Shown: positions 1-6,761 of the stretch, one piece after another | Position numbering within the stretch: position 1 is the first letter of the stretch | Layout of the letters: each line of letters opens with the position of its first letter | The notes under the pieces: model-generated | What the model saw: the letters and a program-made list of their open reading frames with translations, nothing else | Told to the model about the DNA's origin: nothing | Database searches by the model: none | Program-made: the position numbers and the translations under genes | NCBI GenBank assembly: GCA_903925515.1 | Contig: CAIYFP010000212.1 | Span: 1 to 11,552, forward strand | Origin: an uncultured Verrucomicrobiota bacterium | GTDB taxonomy: Bacteria > Verrucomicrobiota > Verrucomicrobiia > Limisphaerales > UBA9464 | Direction of reading: 5' to 3' | Length of the DNA: 11,552 nt

Positions 1-2
1 TG

Positions 3-272
3 ATGCATGCGTTGAGGAGGCGGGGGCTGGGCGAGGAGGCGGGATGGGCTTCGCGGCTGGGGTTGGAGACGGACTACTACCGGCGCTTTCCCACCGAGGG
101 GGCGATGGGGGCGATGGTGGGGCAAGCAAGACGGTTGATGAACGCGCCGTTGCGGGATGCGCGGGGTTGGGAGGCGCTCGCGGCATGGGCTGGGCAGGGG
201 GCGATGCCGCCGGACGTGACGGGTTGGCCGGCGGCGGGGATGTTTCCGAGGCCGCCCGGGGAGGGGTGGTGA
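3..272 (+). CDS. C-terminal part of an unrecognised protein (truncated at left edge)
   Basis: The frame is open to the left edge of the window and stops with TGA at 270-272. The ATG at 3 is simply the first one visible, so the gene very probably begins upstream. About 89 residues are visible. They contain a charged and aromatic stretch (LETDYYRRFPTEG), then RRLMNAPLRDARGWEAL, and end in a proline- and glycine-rich tail (PPDVTGWPAAGMFPRPPGEGW). I see no membrane segment and no catalytic motif I can name, so no function is assigned. Its codons end mostly in G, like bioB and the DUF6807 gene on the same strand, which supports a real gene. It converges on the outer-membrane channel gene, whose stop codon is 16 bases away. 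Confidence 0.55.
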   Translation: MHALRRRGLGEEAGWASRLGLETDYYRRFPTEGAMGAMVGQARRLMNAPLRDARGWEALAAWAGQGAMPPDVTGWPAAGMFPRPPGEGW

Positions 273-288
273 GGGGGCGGGGGGGCGG

Positions 289-1818
289 TCAGCGGTGTTG
301 GGAGGGGGCGGGGTCGGGCGGCTCGAGTGTTGGGGCGCGGGCGAGGGCGGTGTCGTAGTCGGCGCGGGCGCGGAAGTATTCGGAGAGGGCGTCGGCTTCG
401 AGGACGCGGGCCTCGAAGGTGGCCTGCTCCCGGATCTGGAGCGCGAGGAGGTCCGCGGCGCCGCGGTCGAACAGGGTTTTCTCGGCCTCCTGGAGGTCGA
501 TGGCGAGGGCGACGTTGAGGCGGGTCTGGGTGGCCTGCTCGAAGGCGGCCTCCCATGCGGAGAAGGCGTCGCGGATGTCTGCGGCGATCCGGTCCCGCGC
601 GAAGGCTTCCTCGGCGCCCAGGCGCTCGATCTGGGCCTCGACGGCGACGAGGCGGCCCTGGGCCTCGCGGCGTTGGAGGGGGAGCTTGAACTCGATGCCG
701 GCCTCGACCTCGAGCTCGCCCTTGTCCTTGTACCGCTCGGCCCCGATGTCCTGGGACACGGAGGCGCCGACGTCGAGGTTGGGGAGGAGGTTGTTCTTGG
801 CGAGGCGACGGTCCACCTCGGCGCGGTCGCGCTGGAGACGGATGCGGCGGAGCTCGGGGCGTTGGACGCGTGCAGCGAGGGTGTCTGGATCGACGCGGGA
901 GGGGTCTGGGGCGTGGATGGCCGGGAAGACGGAGGGGAGGCGTTCGCGGGCGGGCGGGAGGGGGTTTCCGAGGTGGTCTCGATGGAAGAGGGAGAGGGCG
1001 ATGGCGGCGTTCTCGAAGCGGCGGCGAGCCTGGACGACGCCGAGCTGGCGGGAGACGACGAGGCGTTGGTTGTCGGTGAGGACGATGGGGCGGACGAGGC
1101 CGGCGGCGGACTGGTTGGTGAGGGCGGCGCCACGTTCGATGGCGACGCGGAGGAGTTCCTCGGCGATGGCAAGGCGCTGGCCTGAGGCGAGCCACTGCCA
1201 GTAGGCGAAGGCGGCGGCGCGGACGAAGTCGAGTTGCTGGCGCTGGATGAAGGGGTCCGCGAGCTCGCGGTCGAGGCGTGCCTGGAGGAGGGCGGCGCGG
1301 CGGCGGTCGATGGAACCGTCGCGGAGGAGGGGGATGCGGACGCCGAGGCGGGGCTCGCCATCGGCTTGCGTGCGGTTCTTGTCGTAGTCCGGGAGCGTGC
1401 CGCGGGTGAGCCGGTAGCCGCCGAAGACGGAGCTGCCCCATGCGCCGAGGAACTGCTCGAAGCCGGCGTCGAGGGTGCGGCTTTCGTAGTAGCCGGTGGG
1501 GTTGCCGAAGGCCTTGGCGAAGAGGTTGAAGTCGAAGACGCCCTGGGCGCTGCGGAGGCGGCCGTTGGCGATGTCGCGTTCGATGAGGGCCGAGAGGAGC
1601 GGGGGGTACTGGTTGGTGACGGAGCGGAGGACTTCCTGGAGGGAAAGGGGGCCGACGGAGGGTGGGGCCGGGGGTATGACGACGACGGGGGAGGGAGGCG
1701 TGTTGGTGGCCGGCGCGGGGGGTGGGGTCTCGGCGGCCGATGGGGGGGAGAGGAGGTGCGCGAGCGCGATGGCGAGCGCGAGCGCGGCGTGGCGGAGAGG
1801 GGGAAGGGAACGTGTCAC
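289..1818 (-). CDS. TolC-family outer-membrane channel protein
   Basis: This is an outer-membrane efflux protein of the TolC/OEP family, which forms the exit duct of tripartite exporters and type I secretion systems. I place the start at the GTG at 1816-1818, five bases after the stop of the HlyD gene, giving 509 residues. The frame is open further upstream, but that stretch lies inside hlyD and reads as low-complexity Arg/Pro. From this GTG, residues 1-29 form a good signal peptide (an Arg/His n-region, an ALALAIALA core, then SAA before the cut). A proline-rich linker follows (about 31-56). Two OEP-like repeats come next, beginning at LSLQEVL and rich in long Ala/Arg/Glu/Leu helices. An ERYKDKGELEVEAGIEFKLP stretch lies at the second beta-strand region. 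No Shine-Dalgarno precedes the GTG, so translation is probably coupled to hlyD. As the last gene of the ABC-HlyD-TolC cluster, it should dock onto the HlyD coiled coil. Family assignment is firm; the substrate is unknown. Confidence 0.9.
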   Translation of the reverse strand: MTRSLPPLRHAALALAIALAHLLSPPSAAETPPPAPATNTPPSPVVVIPPAPPSVGPLSLQEVLRSVTNQYPPLLSALIERDIANGRLRSAQGVFDFNLFAKAFGNPTGYYESRTLDAGFEQFLGAWGSSVFGGYRLTRGTLPDYDKNRTQADGEPRLGVRIPLLRDGSIDRRRAALLQARLDRELADPFIQRQQLDFVRAAAFAYWQWLASGQRLAIAEELLRVAIERGAALTNQSAAGLVRPIVLTDNQRLVVSRQLGVVQARRRFENAAIALSLFHRDHLGNPLPPARERLPSVFPAIHAPDPSRVDPDTLAARVQRPELRRIRLQRDRAEVDRRLAKNNLLPNLDVGASVSQDIGAERYKDKGELEVEAGIEFKLPLQRREAQGRLVAVEAQIERLGAEEAFARDRIAADIRDAFSAWEAAFEQATQTRLNVALAIDLQEAEKTLFDRGAADLLALQIREQATFEARVLEADALSEYFRARADYDTALARAPTLEPPDPAPSQHR

Positions 1819-1823
1819 GGCGT

Positions 1824-3170
1824 TCAGCGCTTGATGGTGCCCGAGGGCTTGCTGGGCTCGCGGACGTCCACGACCGGGGGGAACCCGTTGATGCGGCGCC
1901 AGATCTCGAACCAGAGCGGGACGCGGCGGAGGAGGACCCAGCCGTTGGCGCGGACGCCCTGGCGGAGCCAACGGGTCCCGGGCCATGGGCGAGGGGAGTC
2001 ATGGCCATCCTTCTCGATGACGTCGGGCTTGGGCGCGACCAGGACGCGGAACTGGCCCTTGCCGTTGTCGGTGGGGTCCACGAGGACGACCTCGCCGCCG
2101 AAGGTGCCGACGGCGACGGAGGGCCAGCCGACGAACTGGATGGCGGGCCAGCCCTCGAACTGGATGCGAACGGGGCTTCCCTCGTGGAGGACGCGGCCCT
2201 CGGGGTCGGTCTCGCGAGCGGTGACGAGGGGCATGTCGTTGCCTTCGAGGAGGAGCTCGACCATGCGGCTGTCGGTTTCGGGGATGATGGTGCAGAGGGG
2301 GGAGCCGGCGCGGAGGAAGGTGCCCTCGGTGGCCTGCACGCGGAAGACGATGCCGTCGCGCGGGGCGACGACGCGTTGCATGGAGGTTTGCTGGATGAGG
2401 ATGTCGAGGCTGACGATGGACTGGGCGGCGGAGGCGAGGTCGGAGCGAGCGGACTCCCGGGACGCCTTGCTGGAGTTGATGGAGGCGAGGGCGTCGGTCT
2501 CGGTGCGCTTGAGGTCGGCGTCGGCGCGCACGAGCTCGGCGACGGTGCGGTCGCGCTCGAGGGTGGCGAGCTCGAACTCGCGCTGGGAGGCGAGCCCGCG
2601 CCTGTCCTTGTAGAGGGACTCGATGCGGTCGAACTGGAGCCGTGCGGCGTCGGCGGCGAAGCGAGCGGCGTCGAGCCGGGTGCGAGCGGCGTCCATGGCG
2701 AGGGAGAGGGATCGTTGCTGCTCGTCGATTTGGCGGCCGAGGGCGTCGAGGCGTTCCTGGACGGCGGCCTTGCGCGCGATGGCCTCGGCGCGCTGGAGCT
2801 CGAGGCGGCCGATGAGGTTGGGGTCGTTGTCCACGATCTCGAAGAGGGTCTCGCCCTGCTTCACGGCGTGGCCCTCGACGACGAAGGACTTGGCGACGCG
2901 GCCCGGGAGTGGGGCCTCGACGACCTGCACGCGGTCGAGGGGGTCGTAGGCGACGACGCGGCCGCTGCCATGGACGAACTGCTGCCATGGGAGGAAGACG
3001 ACGCCGAGGAGGACGGCGACGAAGCAGACGCCGAGGACGCGGGCCATGATGCGGGCGCCGCGGACGGATCCCACAAGGGCGAGGGCGGGCATGCGCGAGG
3101 AGGAGTCCCTGAAGGAGATCGCGTCAGGGCGCCGGCGGGCGGGACCTTGGGGCTGGGGGTGGGATGCCAT
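1824..3170 (-). CDS. HlyD-family periplasmic adaptor (membrane fusion protein)
   Basis: This 448-residue adaptor bridges an inner-membrane exporter and a TolC channel. A basic cytoplasmic N-terminus is followed by one membrane anchor (about 45-61, VLGVCFVAVLLGVVFLP). The first half of a lipoyl/barrel-sandwich domain comes next (about 70-115, with APLPGRVAKSFVVEGHAVKQG). A long alpha-helical coiled-coil hairpin covers about 118-250, and the second lipoyl half (about 254-292, VVAPRDGIVFRVQATEGTFL) follows. A beta-barrel region then leads to an aromatic C-terminal segment (411-432, containing WVLLRR, WFEIWRR and NGFPP). The ATG at 3168-3170 lies three bases after the stop of the ABC gene (TGACCCATG), which implies translational coupling. 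A downstream Met27 is an alternative start but would shorten only the cytoplasmic tail. The domain order is typical. The WxLL...NGFPP tail is, from memory, a mark of one HlyD subfamily rather than of classical haemolysin HlyD. Confidence 0.92.
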   Translation of the reverse strand: MASHPQPQGPARRRPDAISFRDSSSRMPALALVGSVRGARIMARVLGVCFVAVLLGVVFLPWQQFVHGSGRVVAYDPLDRVQVVEAPLPGRVAKSFVVEGHAVKQGETLFEIVDNDPNLIGRLELQRAEAIARKAAVQERLDALGRQIDEQQRSLSLAMDAARTRLDAARFAADAARLQFDRIESLYKDRRGLASQREFELATLERDRTVAELVRADADLKRTETDALASINSSKASRESARSDLASAAQSIVSLDILIQQTSMQRVVAPRDGIVFRVQATEGTFLRAGSPLCTIIPETDSRMVELLLEGNDMPLVTARETDPEGRVLHEGSPVRIQFEGWPAIQFVGWPSVAVGTFGGEVVLVDPTDNGKGQFRVLVAPKPDVIEKDGHDSPRPWPGTRWLRQGVRANGWVLLRRVPLWFEIWRRINGFPPVVDVREPSKPSGTIKR

Positions 3171-3173
3171 GGG

Positions 3174-5390
3174 TCAGCGGGCAGGGTTGGGGGCGCCGAA
3201 GGAGTGGGCGCCGTCGAGGCGTATGGAGATGTTGCAGAGGCGGATGACGGCGGGGTCGCGCGTGGCGACGACGACGTTGGTCCATGAGGCGTCCGGGGAG
3301 AAGAGGACCTTGGCGAGCTGGTCGAGGATGGAGGGCTCGAGGCCGTCGAGGATTTCGTCGAGGAGGAGCAGGCGCGGCTTCCCGGCGATGGCGCGTGCGA
3401 GGACGAGCCGGGTGCGGTTGTCGCGGGAGAGGGGGCGGCCGCCGAGCATGAGCGGGGTCTCGATTCCGGAGGGCATGGCGAGGACGGCGTCGAGGAGGCC
3501 GGTTGCGGCGAGGGCCTCGCGAACGTCCTCATGGCCAAGCTCGTCCCGGCCCATCCGGACGTTGTCCGCGACGGACGCGGTGATGATCTCGTCGCGGCGG
3601 CAGAGCGCGACGCGTGCGCGAAGGGCCTCCATGGACCATTGGCGGACGTCGATGCCGTCGATGGTGAGGTGGCCATGGGTGGGGACACGGAGGCCGAAGA
3701 GCATGTCGAGGAGCTCGGAGGAGCCGCCGGACGAGGGGGCAAGGACGGCGACGCGGTCGCCGGAGCGAAGGGAGAAGGAGACGTTGGAGAAGAGGGGGTG
3801 GTCCGGCTCGTAGGAGAAGCTGGCATGGTGGGCCTCGATGTGGCCGGGGGCGGAGGCCGTGGCGGGCATGTCCCCTTGCTCGCGCTCGGTGGCGAGGCCC
3901 ACGAGATGGCCGAGCTTGTCGGCGGCGGTGAGGGCGTCGTACCACGCCTCGAGGTGCTTGCCGAGCTTGGCGACGGAGGCGAGGACGGCGTTGACGATGA
4001 GCTCCGAGGCGACGAGCTGGCCGAGGGTGAGCTCCCCGTCGAGGACAAGGGCGCCGCCGACGACGAGGAGGGCGGAGGAGGCGATGGCCTGGATGATGAG
4101 GAGCCCGGAGATCTGGCGGATGAGGATGCGGAAGTGGGCCCTGCGACGGACGAGGTATTGGCGGGCGAGGGCGTCGGCGTGCTCGAGGGCCATGCGGGCG
4201 CCGCCGGGACCCTTGAAGGCGTTGGGAAAGAGGGCGAGCTCCTCGAGCCATCCGGCGATGGCGTACTTGGACCGTGATTCCTCGACGCTGGTGCGGACGG
4301 CGCCGCGGCCGAGGGCGAAGACGACGAGCGTGACGGAGGCGAGCAGGATGAGGTCGAAGGCGAGGAGGGAGGGGTGGTAGAACGCGAGGACGGCCATGCC
4401 GATGACGGCGGAGAGGACGAGGTTGATGCCGTCGAGGAGGAGGAGGGAGGCGCTTTTCTGGACGGTGGTGACGTCGAAGAAGCGGTTGACGAGCTCGGGG
4501 CCGTGGATGCGGTCGGTGGACTCGGCCGTGACGCGGGGGAGCCGGTACGCGATGTCGGCGACGATGCGGACGAAGAGGCGGCGTTGGATGACCTCGGCGA
4601 GGTAATGCTGGACTGCGCGGACGAAGGCCATGAGGCCCAGGAAGACCAGGAGCGCGATGGAGAGGATGACGAGGGCCTGGATGAAGAGGGGTTGCTGGCC
4701 GCCGAAGGCGATGTTGTTGACGGCGGCGTCGATGGTGAGGGGAACGGCGAGGTAGAGGACGCCGGTGATGACGGAGAACACCACGATGGCGCCGATGTCG
4801 CCGACCTCGGAGCGCATGAGGTTGAGGAGAAGGCGGTGGGGCGGGGCCTCGTGATGCGACGGGGCGCCGCGTTCATGCCCGTGCGCGTGGCCATGGCCAT
4901 GGCCGCGGTGGCCAGCATGGTCCTCCATCGGGGACATGGGTCGCTCGGGGTGGACGACGAGGAGGTCGGTCGTGGCGCCGGGGTCCTTGAGTCCAAGGCG
5001 CACGGCAAGGGCGGCGCGGGAGACGGTTTCCCAGCCGTGTTGTCCGTTGGCTCGCGTGACGCGGGCCTTGAAGAAGCCGCGGCCGGCGAAGACGACCCAT
5101 TCCCCGGCCTGGGTGACGGCGACGAACGGGCTGCAGGGTTGGGCCTGCCAGACGGCGTCCGCGAGGGACATGCGGACGAGGGTCCCGCGCAGCCCACATT
5201 CGCCGGCAGCGGCGGCGAGGCAGGCGAGGGCGTGGCCCTGGTCGGGCGGGTTGCCGTGGGGTTCGCCGGCGATCCTTGCATGGGCGAGGGCACGGCTTGC
5301 GGCGGCCGAGGCGATGGTGGGCGCGAGGGGCACGCCGAGTTGCCCGGACAACTGCTCAAGCGTTCGAACGAGGGCATGAACGTCCGGCAT
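3174..5390 (-). CDS. ABC-exporter-like membrane protein with degenerate ATPase domain
   Basis: This is an ABC exporter half-transporter with the domain order of type I secretion ATPases. With the start at 5390 it has 738 residues. Residues 1-150 form an N-terminal domain that resembles a C39-peptidase-like domain without recognisable catalytic residues. A His-rich linker follows (155-187). The transmembrane domain has about six hydrophobic helices (about 195-470), and a nucleotide-binding fold covers about 515-738. That fold is clearly recognisable but its motifs are altered. Walker A reads APSSGGSS at 551-558, with Ser557 where Lys belongs. The Q-loop position is Arg599, and the signature LSGGQ reads LSRDN (654-658). 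The H-loop His is Arg711, while Walker B LLLLDE (674-679) is intact. The frame is open and clean, so this is not decay by stops. An AGGAGG 11 bases upstream favours Met at 5390. Met at 5399, 5438 or 5537 are in-frame alternatives. It leads the cluster with HlyD and TolC. Substrate and power source are unknown. Confidence 0.88.
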   Translation of the reverse strand: MPDVHALVRTLEQLSGQLGVPLAPTIASAAASRALAHARIAGEPHGNPPDQGHALACLAAAAGECGLRGTLVRMSLADAVWQAQPCSPFVAVTQAGEWVVFAGRGFFKARVTRANGQHGWETVSRAALAVRLGLKDPGATTDLLVVHPERPMSPMEDHAGHRGHGHGHAHGHERGAPSHHEAPPHRLLLNLMRSEVGDIGAIVVFSVITGVLYLAVPLTIDAAVNNIAFGGQQPLFIQALVILSIALLVFLGLMAFVRAVQHYLAEVIQRRLFVRIVADIAYRLPRVTAESTDRIHGPELVNRFFDVTTVQKSASLLLLDGINLVLSAVIGMAVLAFYHPSLLAFDLILLASVTLVVFALGRGAVRTSVEESRSKYAIAGWLEELALFPNAFKGPGGARMALEHADALARQYLVRRRAHFRILIRQISGLLIIQAIASSALLVVGGALVLDGELTLGQLVASELIVNAVLASVAKLGKHLEAWYDALTAADKLGHLVGLATEREQGDMPATASAPGHIEAHHASFSYEPDHPLFSNVSFSLRSGDRVAVLAPSSGGSSELLDMLFGLRVPTHGHLTIDGIDVRQWSMEALRARVALCRRDEIITASVADNVRMGRDELGHEDVREALAATGLLDAVLAMPSGIETPLMLGGRPLSRDNRTRLVLARAIAGKPRLLLLDEILDGLEPSILDQLAKVLFSPDASWTNVVVATRDPAVIRLCNISIRLDGAHSFGAPNPAR

Positions 5391-5401
5391 GGCGTTCATG
5401 C

Positions 5402-5407
5402 CCTCCT
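5402..5407 (-). promoter_or_regulatory. Strong Shine-Dalgarno (AGGAGG) before the ABC-like gene
   Basis: The minus strand reads AGGAGG here, a full match to the anti-Shine-Dalgarno consensus. It lies 2 bases before the ATG at 5399 and 11 bases before the ATG at 5390. The first spacing is too short for normal initiation and the second is at the long end of the usual range, so 5390 is the better start. The upstream ATGs at 5438 and 5537 have no comparable site. Hardly any other gene in the window has a good Shine-Dalgarno, which makes this one stand out. Confidence 0.5.
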
Positions 5408-5477
5408 GTGTCGCGGGCGCTGACTTGGCGTTTTCCATCCAGATCGGGAGAGGCTTGGGCGCGAGGAATCCCGGGGG

Positions 5478-5500
5478 GGCAGGCAACGGGTTTGCCTGCC
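5478..5500. promoter_or_regulatory. Perfect 9-bp inverted repeat in the divergent intergenic region
   Basis: GGCAGGCAA (5478-5486) is followed by a 5-base loop (CGGGT) and its exact reverse complement TTGCCTGCC (5492-5500). It is not followed by a T-tract on either strand, so it does not look like an intrinsic terminator. It sits between the candidate promoter at 5528-5556 and the ABC-gene start at 5390. It would therefore fall in that gene's 5' leader or act as an operator. Function is inferred from position only. Confidence 0.4.
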
Positions 5501-5527
5501 GGCGTGGGATGCGGACGCGCGAGGCCG

Positions 5528-5556
5528 TACCGTGCAAACGAAGCCATGGGTGTCAA
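5528..5556 (-). promoter_or_regulatory. Candidate sigma-70-type promoter for the ABC-HlyD-TolC cluster
   Basis: The minus strand has a perfect TTGACA (5556 down to 5551). There is no good TATAAT at 17 bases: the sequence there is CACGGTA, a poor match, so the -10 is unconvincing. CCATGGG flanks the -35 box on both sides (5544-5550 and 5566-5572, 22 bases apart). Transcription from here would begin near 5520 and pass through the hairpin at 5478-5500. This also argues against the far-upstream ATG at 5537 as the ABC start. Confidence 0.25.
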
Positions 5557-5690
5557 GGACCGGCTCCATGGGACGACGGGGGTGGCATGAGGGGCGGGCC
5601 GTGGGATCGCGGAGATTCGCGTTTGAAGGCAGGGCGTGGGGTGATGCAGGGTTTCGTCCATGGCCGTCCGGGGCCTGATTGACGAAGCGC

Positions 5691-6755
5691 ATGACCGAAG
5701 AAATCCGCCACGACTGGTCCCTTGTGGAGCTGAGGGAGATCCATGACATGCCCCTGCTGGAGCTGGTGTTCCGGGCGGCGGCGGTGCATCGGCGGCACCA
5801 TGACCCGCGGGAGATGCAGGTCTCCAAGCTGATCTCGATCAAGACGGGGGCGTGCCCCGAGGACTGCGCGTACTGCGCGCAGTCGTCGCGTTACTCGACG
5901 GGCGTGGCGCCGGAGAAGCTGATGGACAAGGCGCGGGTCCTTGAGATCGCGGGTGCGGCGAAGGAGGCGGGCGTCTCGCGGGTTTGCCTGGGCGCGGCGT
6001 GGCGATCGGTGCGCGACGGGGAGTCGTTCGACCGCGTGCTCGACATGGTGCGCTCGGTGACGGACATGGGGCTGGAGGTGTGCTGCACGCTGGGAATGTT
6101 GTCGGAGTCGCAGGCCCGGCGGCTGGAGGACGCGGGCTTGTACGCGTACAACCACAACCTCGACAGCTCGGCCGAGTTTTACGAGACGATCATCACGACG
6201 CGGACGCACGCGGACCGGATCGAGACCATCGGGCGGGTGCGGCAGACCAGCGTGACGCTGTGTTCGGGAGGCATCATCGGCCTTGGGGAGTCGGTGGAGG
6301 ACCGGCTGAAGATGTTGCAGACGCTGGCATCGATCCGGCCGCAGCCGGAGTCCGTGCCGATCAACGTGCTGAGCAAGGTGCCGGGCACGCCGATGGCCGG
6401 GAACGCCGACGTGCCGGACTGGGACGTGGTGCGGATGATTGCGACGGCGCGGATCGTGATGCCGGGGGCGGACGTGCGGTTGACGGCGGGGCGCGCGCGG
6501 TTGTCCGCAGCGGTGCAGGCGTTGTGTTTCCTTGCGGGGGCCAACTCGATTTTTTCAAGCGAGACGGAGTTCATGCTGACGAAGGCGGTGCCGTCGCCGA
6601 GCTACGAGGCGGACCATGCGTTGATGTCCGAGCTGGGCCTGCGGTATCGGGAGCCGTTCGCCCGGCGGGAGGCTGGAGGGGGTGGGGAGTCTTGCGAGGC
6701 AGGCCGCGAGGCGTCCGGGGGGGATGCGAGGCCGGCGGCGGTGGCCGCGACGTGA
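5691..6755 (+). CDS. bioB: Biotin synthase BioB
   Basis: This radical-SAM enzyme inserts sulfur into dethiobiotin to make biotin, the last step of biotin synthesis, in the cytoplasm. The 354-residue product carries the [4Fe-4S]/SAM motif CPEDCAYC (Cys55, Cys59, Cys62). It has the conserved YNHNLD (153-158) and the expected ligands of the second [2Fe-2S] cluster: Cys99 in VCLGAAW, Cys131 in EVCCTLG, Cys191 in LCSGG, and Arg263 in RLTAGR. The set is complete, so the enzyme should be active. I chose the ATG at 5691. A TTG at 5679 in the same frame would add four residues. No strong Shine-Dalgarno is visible. The last 25-30 residues (Gly/Glu/Ala-rich, after REPFARRE) extend past the conserved core and look disordered. 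No other biotin gene is in the window. The DUF6807 gene follows after 6 bases, so the two are probably co-transcribed. Confidence 0.97.
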   Translation: MTEEIRHDWSLVELREIHDMPLLELVFRAAAVHRRHHDPREMQVSKLISIKTGACPEDCAYCAQSSRYSTGVAPEKLMDKARVLEIAGAAKEAGVSRVCLGAAWRSVRDGESFDRVLDMVRSVTDMGLEVCCTLGMLSESQARRLEDAGLYAYNHNLDSSAEFYETIITTRTHADRIETIGRVRQTSVTLCSGGIIGLGESVEDRLKMLQTLASIRPQPESVPINVLSKVPGTPMAGNADVPDWDVVRMIATARIVMPGADVRLTAGRARLSAAVQALCFLAGANSIFSSETEFMLTKAVPSPSYEADHALMSELGLRYREPFARREAGGGGESCEAGREASGGDARPAAVAAT

Positions 6756-6761
6756 GATGCC

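Larger units (their letters stand above)
5391..5690. other. Divergent intergenic region between the ABC-like gene and bioB
   Basis: This 300-base stretch has no convincing gene; the frames that cross it are low-complexity and lack a ribosome site. It contains the AGGAGG site, the 9-bp hairpin and the TTGACA described separately. On the bioB side I find only a weak TTGAAG at 5623-5628 with no matching -10. No riboswitch fold that I can recognise lies before bioB, and I see no clear BirA-type operator. Confidence 0.5.

Noticed and set aside
77..2008. A 643-residue open frame on the minus strand across the channel and adaptor genes
   Set aside because: It is almost entirely Arg/Pro, with no domain, and overlaps two well-supported genes in another frame. 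It is a high-GC shadow.
1722..3287. A 521-residue open frame on the plus strand, antisense to the HlyD gene
   Set aside because: The sequence is Gly/Asp/Glu/Ala/Val low-complexity, the mirror of C-ending codons on the other strand. The HlyD domains account for the region.
3717..3740. Walker A loss caused by a local frameshift or misread
   Set aside because: The flanking residues (SGDRVAVL before, LLDMLFGL after) stay in frame and align with normal exporters on both sides, so the substitutions are real changes in the reading frame.
2861..5377. An 838-residue open frame on the minus strand over the ABC-like gene
   Set aside because: It is Ser/Pro-rich throughout and out of frame with the clear transmembrane and nucleotide-binding domains.
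5478..5500. The inverted repeat as a Rho-independent terminator
   Set aside because: No T-tract follows on either strand, and it lies between divergent genes rather than after one.
5389..5682. A 97-residue plus-strand open frame in the divergent intergenic region
   Set aside because: It has no ribosome-binding site or recognisable motif, and it overlaps the ABC start region and the promoter and hairpin signals.
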